Below are positions 8,663 to 17,283 of a DNA stretch of 28,981 nucleotides, one piece after another. Numbering within the stretch: the stretch's first letter is position 1; each line of letters starts with the position of its first letter. The translations under genes and the position numbers were made by a program. Source of the DNA: a virus. The stretch covers positions 1-28,981 of IMG/VR virus record IMGVR_UViG_3300021963_000504; one strand, given 5' to 3'. Below the pieces are notes generated by a model that was not told where the DNA came from, ran no database searches, and saw only the letters and a list, made by a program, of their open reading frames with translations.

Positions 8663-8877
8663 CAGTCGTCATACATTCTACATTCTAGAGCATCAGGATG
8701 TTCGTCACAGTACATTTCTAATCCAGATGGATCGTGATCTGTGTCGGGATGATTTACCTGATACTTTTCTAAAGCATCAAGTTCTCCCTCTAAATGACGA
8801 CGACGTTGACCACTTGTGTTTGGGTTATCAAGTTCATCGCGATCATCATTAATATGTTGCTGAAGTGTTCTGTCCAT
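8662..8877 (-). CDS. Conserved small cyanophage protein (71 aa)
   Basis: The ATG at 8877 gives MDRTLQQHINDDRDELDNPN; a 4-residue longer reading would need a TTG. The protein is very acidic and His-rich, with a helical centre (RRRHLEGELDALEKYQVNHP) and the C-terminal pattern CDEHPDALECRMYDD. I recognise this type as a conserved small protein near gp5 in cyanomyoviruses, with no known function. It is coupled to gp5 by TGATG and has a late-promoter-like sequence just upstream. Confidence 0.75.
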   Translation of the reverse strand: MDRTLQQHINDDRDELDNPNTSGQRRRHLEGELDALEKYQVNHPDTDHDPSGLEMYCDEHPDALECRMYDD

Positions 8878-8901
8878 ATGAACACACAAATTGATTGATA
8901 T

Positions 8902-8909
8902 TATTTATC
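8902..8909 (-). promoter_or_regulatory. T4-type late promoter element GATAAATA
   Basis: The minus strand reads GATAAATA, fitting the cyanophage late consensus NATAAATA. It lies about 25 bases upstream of the ATG at 8877 and overlaps the gp27-like stop codon. It would start transcription of the small acidic gene, gp5 and the downstream virion genes. Confidence 0.6.
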
Positions 8910-10251
8910 ACATTTTTGCTGCTTTTCTTCCAATAGATTCTCTTACTAAATTTATCCTTGTGTAACATCCATTTTTTGTAACACGATGAGCAATATCAAC
9001 TATCATATAAACACCACTTTTCTTTTGACTGACTAGTGTGTTTTTCTTATCGGATATTTCTGGAAAGTCGCAGTGAATTAGATCACCAGCTCTCAAACTC
9101 ATATCACCAGCAATTGCAATGGAAAGTTTGATTGAGAAAAGATTATTATATCTCATATAGGATTGTCTCAATACCTCATCATTATTGTAGTTGTTATAAG
9201 TAGACTTTGGAAGTTGAGATAACAAATCCTTTCCTTCAACAAGAATACCTGTATCATCCCATTTATAAGATCTTCTTGTAACTTGTTCTTGCAACTTTAA
9301 ATCTGAAGCAATTAATGGTTGCTCTTTTCCACCAGTATTGGTTTCAAAGAATTGACTGGAAGAAGAAAAAGAATTTTTTCTAAATGCACTTTCATAAAAA
9401 TTTCCAGCACTTAACTCAGTTGAAGTTTGAGATCCCGTCATCAATACATTTTTCAAATCTAAAGTACTATCAAAAGCAAAATCCAAAATCTTCCCATCGT
9501 ATCCATCTGGTTTTTCTCCTGCCTCACATCGTATTAAATTATTGAAGATATATTTTTTCTTTGGTTGTTGCTCAAACAGTTTGTCTATAGACTTGAACTT
9601 AAATCCGTCATAGGTTTCATAAAAGAAAAATCCAGCAAGGTTTGCTTTTGCATCTTTAATATCAGGAACAGATCTTGAAGCTAACCAAGTCGCTGTATAA
9701 AAAGGTGTATCAACAGTCTTTCCAACTAAACTTTGTGAGTTAAGAGTGGTATCAATGTCAAGAGTTTTTGGAGTTTTTAAATTCTCTTTAAGAATTTTCG
9801 TAACTGAGTCAGATATCTTACCATCAAACCTTTGTATTACTCTATTTTGTGCTAGTGTATTATCAATAGACTCTTTTGAAAATAAGTCAATAGTGAACAT
9901 CATTTTATTATTACTTTCATCAACATTTCTAACTTCTTCAATTCTAAACTGTTTATCACCACTAAAATTTAAATTATATTGATTTCCATCAGTAACTTTT
10001 AAATTAACTTTTTCACCAACTGTTAAATTAATATCATCTTTTTCAACTGCAGCAGATCCACCACCAGAAGAACGAAATCCAGTATCAACCAAAGTTGCTG
10101 TTGCTCTAACACTATTATCCAACAAACTCTCATAGTACATCAATTCAATACAACCAGAAGAAACATCTACTGGTTTTCCATAGTTTGAATAAATTTCAAA
10201 TAAATTAATCTGGGCTTCACCTGCCTGAGCGGCAACATTTGCAGCGGGCAT
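8908..10251 (-). CDS. gp27: Baseplate central hub protein, gp27-like
   Basis: A 447-residue protein with the layout of T4-type gp27 hub proteins: an N-terminal beta-rich segment (IELMYYESLLDNSVRATATL, VDTGFRSSGGG), a central domain, and a C-terminal module (AGDMSLRAGDLIHCDFPEIS...GVYMIVDIAHRV) typical of gpD/gp27/VgrG hub folds. GAGGA lies 5 bases upstream of the ATG. It follows the two large tail proteins and precedes gp5, the expected partner. The assignment rests on fold-type motifs and synteny, so the T4 number is less certain than the hub role. Confidence 0.7.
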   Translation of the reverse strand: MPAANVAAQAGEAQINLFEIYSNYGKPVDVSSGCIELMYYESLLDNSVRATATLVDTGFRSSGGGSAAVEKDDINLTVGEKVNLKVTDGNQYNLNFSGDKQFRIEEVRNVDESNNKMMFTIDLFSKESIDNTLAQNRVIQRFDGKISDSVTKILKENLKTPKTLDIDTTLNSQSLVGKTVDTPFYTATWLASRSVPDIKDAKANLAGFFFYETYDGFKFKSIDKLFEQQPKKKYIFNNLIRCEAGEKPDGYDGKILDFAFDSTLDLKNVLMTGSQTSTELSAGNFYESAFRKNSFSSSSQFFETNTGGKEQPLIASDLKLQEQVTRRSYKWDDTGILVEGKDLLSQLPKSTYNNYNNDEVLRQSYMRYNNLFSIKLSIAIAGDMSLRAGDLIHCDFPEISDKKNTLVSQKKSGVYMIVDIAHRVTKNGCYTRINLVRESIGRKAAKM

Positions 10252-10252
10252 T

Positions 10253-13105
10253 TTATCCTCTGTATACTAACATATCATTATTTACACTTCCACCACCGGC
10301 AATCATAAAGTCAGTTCTTGACTTTCCTTTCATAGGCATAGGAACCTTTTTCTCAATAAAAATCCTTTGAATAACGACTCTTGTTCCTGCTCCGCTCTCT
10401 GAATAGTCTGGATACATTTCAATTGACTTTGTATTGTATTTTGATGGTTGCTTTGGAATATAATTATTACTTGAAGAAATTCTAGATATGTCTCCACCTT
10501 TTTGAGCTTTTCTTGCTTGTTCTATGATTGCTCTTTCTGCTTTTGTTGCATTATCTGCTGGACCTACCCAAGCACCAATTCCAGCTTCCTTTAGATATTG
10601 CAATGCAAGTTTATCTTGAACTTCGGGAGTAAATTTTGCAGAAGTTGGAACTCCTGCTCTTGCTACAACTCCAGGTAAAGTACCACCAATAAATTGATAC
10701 CTTCCTACAGCATGTAATCTTCCCTGTTTTATCCATTCATCATTAGACATTCCTGGTTTTTCTGCTTGTAAAGCCATAATTTCGGCAATGGTCATATCAG
10801 TGAGTGCTCTTCCTTTATGCTGCTTCATCTGTCTGAAGTCACCAGCATAACCTAATACTCCTCTACCACCAGCAACTCCTATCTGATTTACTGCATTATA
10901 TCCACCAGAACTGGCAGACTCATATTTGGAAAGTATATTTAGAGCTTGTTTTTGTATACTTGTTATTTGCCCAGATCCAACAGGAGCGGAAGGTTCAGAT
11001 ACCTTTGATCCTGAAGTATCATCTAATTTTGCAGTTGCTTTTTGTTTTTCTTGAAGTTCTTTAATTTTTTTAGGATCACTTGGACCACCAGATAAATGTC
11101 CTATCAAATATTTTCTTCCAGATGAATCTGATAATATTAGAGAATTACCATATCCAGCATTGTAACCTTCATCATATTCTACAAATTTAAGACCACCTTT
11201 AATAACAATTGGAGCGCCACTTCTAATAGCATAGTCAAAACCTTGATGACCTCTGCCTGCACCAATTCCATCACCTTGAGCATATGAAGATAAAGGTTTT
11301 CCATCAACAATTATATTATCCAAAATTGACTTAGGTATTTGTCCACCCTTTCCACTATATCCATCACCAGTTTCTATATGAATATGAGGTCCACTACTCC
11401 TTCCGGTGGAACCAACATATCCTACTATCACTCCACCAACATCAACTCCTACTGTGCCACCAGGTCTCATTACATCTCTTTGAGAACTTTGAGTTTGATC
11501 TGCTGGTTTTTCTTTTTCTTCTTTCTTTCTCTTACCTTTACTCAATTCATTTTGAATATTGTTCAATGCAGAATCAGCAGCACTCTTAATAACGCCAAAG
11601 ATAATAGAACGAACATCAATATAATTTTTATCTTTATCATAATTAGCATAAAACATATTTTCAAGTCCTATACTCGCATTTAAGATTGTAGTGTCTGATA
11701 ATTTTTGTCCAAGAGCAACATCAATCGCACCACCCATTAAAGATCCAAGACCATATGGAGCACTCTTAAAATCACTTGCAGTATTTTCAAGTGCATAGAA
11801 TGGATTTGGTTTTCCATATGTTAAAATGTTTTCATTTGGATTTGGAAAAAGTTTTTTGATTTCTCTTTGTCCACCAACATCTCTACCCGGTTGTGTAGAT
11901 TGTTGTGGTGGTGCTGGTTTTTTAGATCTCTCAACTTCAAGAGTTCTTCCTAATCCATAATCACCTAAAATACCACCACCCTTAGCATAAGCTTTGATAA
12001 CTCTTCCACCATTTCGATATGCTGCAGGTTTTTTACCACCAAAAAATGTATCGTATAATCTACCACCAACTTCTCCACCTAGTATTCCACCAATTGCAGC
12101 ACCTATTGGACCACCAATTGCTGTTCCAACTGCACCAACAATCAGAGAACCAATACCTCGGAACGCTGCTTTACCTACAGGATCTCCAAGAGCCCAAGAA
12201 AGACCAAACTCAATTAAAGCACCGACAACAGGCAATCTGGATAATGCTGGTTTGACAGTTCTTCTGAGTATATTTTTTGCAATATTTCTCTCAACTACTT
12301 CGCCACCAGTTGTTGTAATTCGTGCAGCACCTGCTCTTATAGATGTTCCACCTACACCTCTAGTAACTCTAGGTCTACCTCCAATAGCAGGTTCTCTTAC
12401 TTGAGGTTGAGGTTTGAATTTACTTACGTTACTTGCAAAAGCATCAATGGCACCGGTGAGTGCCATTCCACCAATCAAAATATAATTAATATATTCGTTT
12501 AGATTTGACGATAGAGCATCAAAACTTTTTTGTGCTCCTTCTCCACCAACACTTTTTACAAGTGCTCTAATTTTATCGTAAGTTTCATATCCACGTTCAA
12601 TAAAATTAACAACAGAAGAAAGTATAAACTTAAATACATTTTCAACAACTCCATAAAGAGGAGTAATAATCTTTACGATACCAAGGAGTTTAGGTAGTTG
12701 ATCCTGAAAGTTTGTAAATAACCAACCGATTCCAGTGAATAGTAAAAATCTTTTAACTCTATCCAGAAAACTCATTCCCGGAAGAGAGACTTGAGGTAAT
12801 CTAAATTTTTTCTGCTCTTTAGGAACTTCTAATTTTGATTCTCTTTCTTCAAACTCCTCACGCTCTTTTCTTTTTCTTTTTAGTTCTGTAGTGTTCCTAT
12901 CTTCAGTTAAAACGGTTTTTAAAAGAGTATCAACATCAACTAAAGATTTTTTTACTATATCAACGTTTTGTTCATTATATTTTAAAGATAACTGTGATAT
13001 TCTATTAACTTCAGTAGTTTTCTTCTGGATTGATAGTCCAGAAAAATTAGCAAGAGGTGATGATATTTTTGCAGGAGGTAGAAATTTTTGTGGATTAATT
13101 GCCAT
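10253..13105 (-). CDS. Large tail protein with permuted M23 peptidase and lysozyme-like domains
   Basis: A 950-residue protein starting at ATG 13105 with GAGGTG upstream. Residues 60-100 are a charged coiled coil; 110-175 and 290-355 are hydrophobic/Gly-rich segments like those of tape-measure proteins. Residues about 548-675 hold M23 (LytM) peptidase motifs: GRSSGPHIHIE (His574, His576) comes first, then HQGFD (His620, Asp624), GYGN and YLIGHL. This order is circularly permuted relative to ordinary M23 enzymes. Residues about 710-865 resemble a lambda/SLT-type lysozyme (KYES near Glu729, then AVGRYQFIGGT and QDKLALQYL). It probably opens peptidoglycan during DNA injection, a job done by gp5 in T4. 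Confidence 0.75.
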   Translation of the reverse strand: MAINPQKFLPPAKISSPLANFSGLSIQKKTTEVNRISQLSLKYNEQNVDIVKKSLVDVDTLLKTVLTEDRNTTELKRKRKEREEFEERESKLEVPKEQKKFRLPQVSLPGMSFLDRVKRFLLFTGIGWLFTNFQDQLPKLLGIVKIITPLYGVVENVFKFILSSVVNFIERGYETYDKIRALVKSVGGEGAQKSFDALSSNLNEYINYILIGGMALTGAIDAFASNVSKFKPQPQVREPAIGGRPRVTRGVGGTSIRAGAARITTTGGEVVERNIAKNILRRTVKPALSRLPVVGALIEFGLSWALGDPVGKAAFRGIGSLIVGAVGTAIGGPIGAAIGGILGGEVGGRLYDTFFGGKKPAAYRNGGRVIKAYAKGGGILGDYGLGRTLEVERSKKPAPPQQSTQPGRDVGGQREIKKLFPNPNENILTYGKPNPFYALENTASDFKSAPYGLGSLMGGAIDVALGQKLSDTTILNASIGLENMFYANYDKDKNYIDVRSIIFGVIKSAADSALNNIQNELSKGKRKKEEKEKPADQTQSSQRDVMRPGGTVGVDVGGVIVGYVGSTGRSSGPHIHIETGDGYSGKGGQIPKSILDNIIVDGKPLSSYAQGDGIGAGRGHQGFDYAIRSGAPIVIKGGLKFVEYDEGYNAGYGNSLILSDSSGRKYLIGHLSGGPSDPKKIKELQEKQKATAKLDDTSGSKVSEPSAPVGSGQITSIQKQALNILSKYESASSGGYNAVNQIGVAGGRGVLGYAGDFRQMKQHKGRALTDMTIAEIMALQAEKPGMSNDEWIKQGRLHAVGRYQFIGGTLPGVVARAGVPTSAKFTPEVQDKLALQYLKEAGIGAWVGPADNATKAERAIIEQARKAQKGGDISRISSSNNYIPKQPSKYNTKSIEMYPDYSESGAGTRVVIQRIFIEKKVPMPMKGKSRTDFMIAGGGSVNNDMLVYRG

Positions 13106-13107
13106 TA

Positions 13108-15345
13108 TCAAACACCTCTAACATCATAGATTGTTGTTTGCATACCTCTTGCACTCTTTGGTGAGATTGCAGAGAACGGTGGAACTTGAGCACCACCACC
13201 TTGACCAGAAGCAGAAACTCCTGCTGCAGATTGATTAATATCAGGTAAATAACTAACTCCACTTTTTCCTTTTGAAAGTGGTTTTATTTCAGGAAATTTT
13301 GGATCTGCTTGATACTTAAGTTCTTTTGCCGAGTTTGACTCTGGTGCAAGATTGGCGACAAGTTTTTCAATCTCAGGAACTGCACCATTTTTAACTGCTT
13401 CCTTAGGGATAATAAAACCTTTTTCTCCTGGTTGAAGAGCAAGTGGAACAAATTGAGTATCAACACCAGGAAACATTGATTTTGGAATTTCAAATCCTGT
13501 TTTTGATGTTACATCAAAAACTCCACCACCCTCTTTCTTTTGAACTGCAGCAGCACCCCCAAAAAAACCAAAGGGATCATACCAAGGTCTTTGTTGCCTT
13601 TCTTCTTCTTTCTTATCTTTTGTTTTTGCAGCAGGAGGTCTTTTTAACTTCTGTTCAAGTTCTTGACCAACAGCAAGTCTCCTATCTAAATGACTAACTC
13701 CTGCCTTTTCATATCTAGTTAAAAATAATTGTGTTGCTTCTTGTGTATTTTTTGCTTGATTTAAAGCAAATTTTAGTGGTTTAAATTCTGGATGATGATT
13801 AAGTTCATGAACAATAAAATCTACTTGAGTATTCAAATCATTCCAAGATTTATTTCGTGATCTTGCAAATTCTTGCAAATTGATTCTATCGCTATCAAAC
13901 CTTCCTCCACTTTCCCATTGAACTATCCCTCTACCTGGACCTCCACCTTGTTGCATTGTTGATGGACTATAAGTATAACCAGTTTCAACTCCAATATTAG
14001 CAACAATTCCCATCGCAGCTGTTGGAGACAATCCTCTTGATCTTAAACGATTAAAAATATGAAGTGCTCTAGAATTTAACAAAGAAGATTGTCCACCAAC
14101 CATTCCACCTGTATTAAATAGTCTTCCTAATTTTGGTTGGTTTGCTCCAGGTCCACCATAATAACGATTAAGATTTAAAAATGTATCTGCACCAACTGCA
14201 TCAACAGTTCTTTTATTGATAACAATTTCTCCAGGTTGTGCAGCAATCAATTGAGTATCTGGACCAAATCCAGAGATTCTTTGACCTGTATCATTTGTGA
14301 TTCCACCATAACCAAATAACTGTGCATATGGATTACCACCACTGAATCCAAATAAAGATTTTAAAATAGAACCACCAGAAGAAAATTGTTGAACCTGTTG
14401 TTGTGCATTTAATACTTCTTGATCTTCAGACTCTTTCTTTTGTTGTTTATTGAAGTAACTAACAGTTGCTGCAATACCACCTGCTGCAGCTGCACCAACA
14501 GCCAAAGTGGCAAGTAAAGGATGTCGAGATGCAACCATTCTTAGTACACCAATTGCGCCACCAAGTTTTGGTATTTGTGCAACTAATCTTCCAGTTAATC
14601 CACCAACAATTTTCAGAATTCCTCGTACAAATCTACCAAAAGGAGTGAAGAATAAAACTGCTGCACCTAAAAGTGTAGGCCACCAATCTTTAAAAAACCT
14701 TTGAAGAACCTGAACCTTTTGAGTATTTTTTGGATCACTAAACCAACCTATCAATTGAGTAAATGTTCTACCCAATAAAGTAAAGAAAACAAATCTCCAA
14801 ATTTTATCTACAATACCTTGAAATGGTGATATAAAAGTTTTAACAGCATTTGAAACTGCCGACATTCCTTTTTGAACATTTTCTAATACTGCTTCTCTTT
14901 TTGCTCTTCTTTGAGCTTCATAAGCTCTTCTCTCTTGCTCGTCGGAACCTTTTCTAAATTTTAAAAATGCATCTAAAGTATTTTTAATTGAATCTAAAGG
15001 TTCTTGAAGTGGAGTTAGATTTACTCCTTGGACTTGTGGAGTTTGAACCTGTGCAGGTAAAAGAGGAGTTGAGATTGGTTGAACAACTGGTTTTAAAAAC
15101 TTGGTTGTTGCAAACTTATCTGCTGTTATCTTTTGTTTTTGTGGTTTAAATCTACCTTGTTTGCCTCTTACTCTTTTCTTTTCGTTAGATAATAATGCAA
15201 GTTCTTCTGCAGGTAGTCTACTTCTACCAGAAAATATTGCTTCATTAAGTAAGGTCAGATAAGTTCCATAATCAAGATCGCCAACAAAATCAAGGCCCAG
15301 TAACCTTAGAATCCTTTCATCTACTTTTTCGGATACTGGAGCCAT
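13108..15345 (-). CDS. Large tail protein (tape-measure/hub type) with phage tail lysozyme domain
   Basis: A 745-residue protein. A basic and helical N-terminus with a coiled coil (about 130-160) is followed by hydrophobic helices at 170-300 (WRFVFFTLLGRTFTQLIGWF, LLATLAVGAAAAGGIAATV). Residues about 420-570 match the phage tail lysozyme family: NRLRSRGLSPTAAMGIVANI, then ETG with probable catalytic Glu454, then GRGIVQWESGGR. Two QPGE-containing segments (367-402 and 632-666) resemble each other and occur in many tape-measure proteins. The gene lies just downstream of gp51/gp26, where T4-like phages place hub and tape-measure genes. Whether it or its neighbour is the length ruler is not clear. 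Confidence 0.7.
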   Translation of the reverse strand: MAPVSEKVDERILRLLGLDFVGDLDYGTYLTLLNEAIFSGRSRLPAEELALLSNEKKRVRGKQGRFKPQKQKITADKFATTKFLKPVVQPISTPLLPAQVQTPQVQGVNLTPLQEPLDSIKNTLDAFLKFRKGSDEQERRAYEAQRRAKREAVLENVQKGMSAVSNAVKTFISPFQGIVDKIWRFVFFTLLGRTFTQLIGWFSDPKNTQKVQVLQRFFKDWWPTLLGAAVLFFTPFGRFVRGILKIVGGLTGRLVAQIPKLGGAIGVLRMVASRHPLLATLAVGAAAAGGIAATVSYFNKQQKKESEDQEVLNAQQQVQQFSSGGSILKSLFGFSGGNPYAQLFGYGGITNDTGQRISGFGPDTQLIAAQPGEIVINKRTVDAVGADTFLNLNRYYGGPGANQPKLGRLFNTGGMVGGQSSLLNSRALHIFNRLRSRGLSPTAAMGIVANIGVETGYTYSPSTMQQGGGPGRGIVQWESGGRFDSDRINLQEFARSRNKSWNDLNTQVDFIVHELNHHPEFKPLKFALNQAKNTQEATQLFLTRYEKAGVSHLDRRLAVGQELEQKLKRPPAAKTKDKKEEERQQRPWYDPFGFFGGAAAVQKKEGGGVFDVTSKTGFEIPKSMFPGVDTQFVPLALQPGEKGFIIPKEAVKNGAVPEIEKLVANLAPESNSAKELKYQADPKFPEIKPLSKGKSGVSYLPDINQSAAGVSASGQGGGAQVPPFSAISPKSARGMQTTIYDVRGV

Positions 15346-15346
15346 G

Positions 15347-15526
15347 TTATCTATTCTGTTGCTGTTGTTGTTTGAGTTCTTCTTCTTCTAAATGATTCTT
15401 GAGAAGACCAACGTAAATGTCTCTTTCCCAAGGTATCATGTTTTCAATCTCAGTTAATGAATATTTATGGAACTGTATCAAAGAAAAATTTAACCTGAAG
15501 TAACTCTCCAGGTTCATATGAGACAT
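15347..15526 (-). CDS. gp51: gp51-like baseplate hub assembly protein, likely made as a gp26 fusion
   Basis: The 59-residue frame starts MSHMNLESYFRLNFSLIQFH and contains IPWERDIYVGLLKNHLEEE, the short W-E-x-x-x-Y-V-x-L-L pattern of small tail-assembly chaperones. In T4, gp51 acts in hub assembly and lies next to gene 26. The ATG at 15526 overlaps the end of gp26 in the -1 frame and has no properly spaced ribosome site (AGGA is directly against the ATG). Entry by -1 frameshift from gp26 is the more attractive way to express it, giving a fusion of about 300 residues. The stop is 1 base before the next ATG. Confidence 0.7.
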   Translation of the reverse strand: MSHMNLESYFRLNFSLIQFHKYSLTEIENMIPWERDIYVGLLKNHLEEEELKQQQQQNR

Positions 15527-15555
15527 TCCTATGCGAAAAAACTGGATAACCCTTC
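15492..15555 (-). promoter_or_regulatory. Predicted programmed -1 frameshift site between gp26 and gp51
   Basis: On the minus strand the heptamer T TTT TTC (15541-15535) is in the zero frame of gp26, whose codons are TTT 15540-15538 and TTC 15537-15535. It lies one codon before the terminal GCA TAG. A -1 slip continues as CGC ATA GGA ATG into the gp51 frame. An SD-like GAAGGG (15555-15550) lies 8 bases upstream of the heptamer. A 9-bp stem (15514-15506 with 15500-15492, one G-U, 5-base loop) lies 20 bases downstream. The layout is that of dnaX-type sites, though the spacer to the stem is long. Confidence 0.7.
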
Positions 15556-16248
15556 TAAAACAACTTCACTTTCTACTTTCGTGTTTGGATTTAATACTTT
15601 AATCTTGTGAGAAAGTTTAGGCATGGTTTCAAAAAACTTTTCAATCTCTTTAAATTGAGATGTATTCATTTGATCCAAAAATTCCATCAACTCTTTTTTA
15701 GTTACATCTTCTGCAACCCAAACTTCATCTTCTGTGAAAATCTTACCAATACAGGATGCAATCAACTCAAATGATTGATCTATTGTACTATTAGATGAAA
15801 TATCAAAGTTACTCTTAATAAACTGATCCAGAGATGGATACTTCATTTCCATCATGATAGAATCGTCAAGTTTAATTTTATTGCTGTGATCTGAACTCTT
15901 TTGAACTTTAATATCATCAACATTAATACTTATTGGAACGGTTGTTTCCTCATCATCAGGACAAATAATATTAACTTCAATTTCTTCTCCTACCGACTTT
16001 CCACGAATATTCAGAAAGAGATACTCAATATCAAAAGTTGGAAGTGACTCTACTTTTATTCCTTTTGTTTCAATACAATTTTTAATAACAACTTTAATTG
16101 CATTAGTAATCTGTTTAGTGTCTTCAGATTCTAATGCAAGAACTAGGAGTTTTTCTTCTTTTACAAGAAAAGGTCTATACTTAATTTTTTGTCCAGTTGA
16201 AGGCAACTCAAGTTCATAAGTTGGCGTAGAAATCTTAGGTAAAGGCAT
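15529..16248 (-). CDS. gp26: Baseplate hub assembly protein gp26-like (T4 baseplate family)
   Basis: A 239-residue protein. It has the ordering I associate with the T4 gp26 baseplate family: an N-terminal beta domain (YELELPSTGQKIKYRPFLV, KEEKLLVLALESED), then LPTFDIEYLFLNIRGKSVGE, IEVNIICPDDEE, and a helical C-terminal half (ELMEFLDQMNTSQFKEIEKF) ending in a VVLEGLSSFFA tail. This family acts as an assembly factor for the baseplate hub. The last codons form the slippery sequence that leads into gp51. An AATAAATA element precedes the gene, and AGGA is close to its ATG. Confidence 0.85.
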   Translation of the reverse strand: MPLPKISTPTYELELPSTGQKIKYRPFLVKEEKLLVLALESEDTKQITNAIKVVIKNCIETKGIKVESLPTFDIEYLFLNIRGKSVGEEIEVNIICPDDEETTVPISINVDDIKVQKSSDHSNKIKLDDSIMMEMKYPSLDQFIKSNFDISSNSTIDQSFELIASCIGKIFTEDEVWVAEDVTKKELMEFLDQMNTSQFKEIEKFFETMPKLSHKIKVLNPNTKVESEVVLEGLSSFFA

Positions 16249-16275
16249 AATGTCCTATAGAAACTTCAGTGTGAT

Positions 16276-16283
16276 TATTTATT
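16276..16283 (-). promoter_or_regulatory. Late promoter-like AATAAATA upstream of gp26
   Basis: The minus strand carries AATAAATA in the 39-base gap between gp54-like and gp26, 27 bases before the gp26 ATG. It fits NATAAATA. The region is AT-rich, so a chance match is possible. Confidence 0.5.
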
Positions 16284-16287
16284 ACTC

Positions 16288-17244
16288 TTACTCAACGATA
16301 CCACCACTACCAGGATTAATACTTCCTGGAGTTGTTCCGAGTCCTCTTCTAAGTCTTATTTGCTGCTGAAGTGGTAATGATTGAGGATTACTAACTCCAA
16401 ATTGAGGATTAATTGATTGAATCTTCGGAGTAGGTAACTGAGAAATTTCTGATGATGTAGGTTGAGAAGGTTCTGACTGCAATCTATTTGCACGACTTCT
16501 TAAAACATAACGATTATATGTAAACGATACCGTACATTTAAGTAGTTCAGATGCATTATACGAAACTGGCATTGAAGTAATAGCAATTGGATATGCTCTT
16601 ACAAAAACATACTCCAAATAATTTCCTAAAAAGTCTCTTTCAAATTTTTGAATGAACATCTCAGTTCGATATCCAGTTACAGGTTCATCTGGATATCTTA
16701 CTCTGTAATAGTAATTCGAATCTGGTGCTTCAGTTGTTTCTCCCATTGCATATCTAATCCATTCTTCAAATAATCTGATTACATTATATCCACCATTTCC
16801 AGTTCCATGATCAACATAAAAAGTAAAATCAGTAGTGTTATCATACTGTCTACGATATCCTAATCTTTCAGTTACACCAGTGTAATCATCATTAATCTCA
16901 TTAGTAAGAACAGATGATCCTGGAAGAGATGCATCACTACAAAGTAAAGTGATTGTATTTCCTTGACCACCTTCCAAATAATACTGTCTTATTTGAGAAA
17001 CATCTGGCGGATTAAATACGCACTGAAAATGAGATGTTAGTGCAGGTCTTAATAATTTTTGCTTTATTTCAAAATTGGCCACTTTTTGTGGAGTAGGACC
17101 AGAAGGCATTACAGAGGACGTGTTAGTTCCGTTTCCTGGACTTGATCCAGTTCCAGAAGTCGTCGGATTTGATGGAAGAGGAACTCCTGGAGCAAGATTT
17201 GTTTCTTGTTGTGCTAGTGTAAATCCACTTATTGGATCTGCCAT
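16288..17244 (-). CDS. gp54: Baseplate-tail tube initiator, gp54-like
   Basis: A 318-residue protein. A disordered Pro/Ser/Gly-rich N-terminus (residues 1-55) precedes a tube-fold domain: ALTSHFQCVFNPPDV, LLCSDASLPGSSVLTNEIND, then TFYVDHGTGNGGYNVIRLFE and NYLEYVFVRAYPIAITSMPV. These motifs are shared by the T4 gp19/gp48/gp54 tube family and mark the protein that caps the baseplate hub and starts the tube. The C-terminus (from about 255) is Gln/Pro-rich. Since gp48 is on the other strand, gp54 is the better call, but the two are related. Confidence 0.65.
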   Translation of the reverse strand: MADPISGFTLAQQETNLAPGVPLPSNPTTSGTGSSPGNGTNTSSVMPSGPTPQKVANFEIKQKLLRPALTSHFQCVFNPPDVSQIRQYYLEGGQGNTITLLCSDASLPGSSVLTNEINDDYTGVTERLGYRRQYDNTTDFTFYVDHGTGNGGYNVIRLFEEWIRYAMGETTEAPDSNYYYRVRYPDEPVTGYRTEMFIQKFERDFLGNYLEYVFVRAYPIAITSMPVSYNASELLKCTVSFTYNRYVLRSRANRLQSEPSQPTSSEISQLPTPKIQSINPQFGVSNPQSLPLQQQIRLRRGLGTTPGSINPGSGGIVE

Positions 17245-17245
17245 C

Positions 17246-17253
17246 TATAAATA
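17246..17253 (+). promoter_or_regulatory. Late promoter TATAAATA for the gp4-gp53 block
   Basis: A perfect T4-type late -10 element TATAAATA sits in the 39-base divergent gap, 30 bases before the gp4 ATG. It is the only clear promoter for the plus-strand block gp4, 128-residue gene, gp48 and gp53. Confidence 0.75.
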
Positions 17254-17283
17254 CTTTTACTATTATATTATGTATGTCAGAAA

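Noticed and set aside
11339-11683. Plus-strand open frames opposite the large tail genes (also near 2246, 5524, 7197, 11994 and 20968)
   Set aside because: They are antisense shadows with low-complexity or codon-mirror composition and no ribosome sites; the minus-strand genes carry recognisable domains.
10253-13105. Assembly error as the cause of the swapped M23 motifs
   Set aside because: The frame is open throughout, and flanking sequence is uniform in composition with no repeat at either junction, so a real permutation is more likely.
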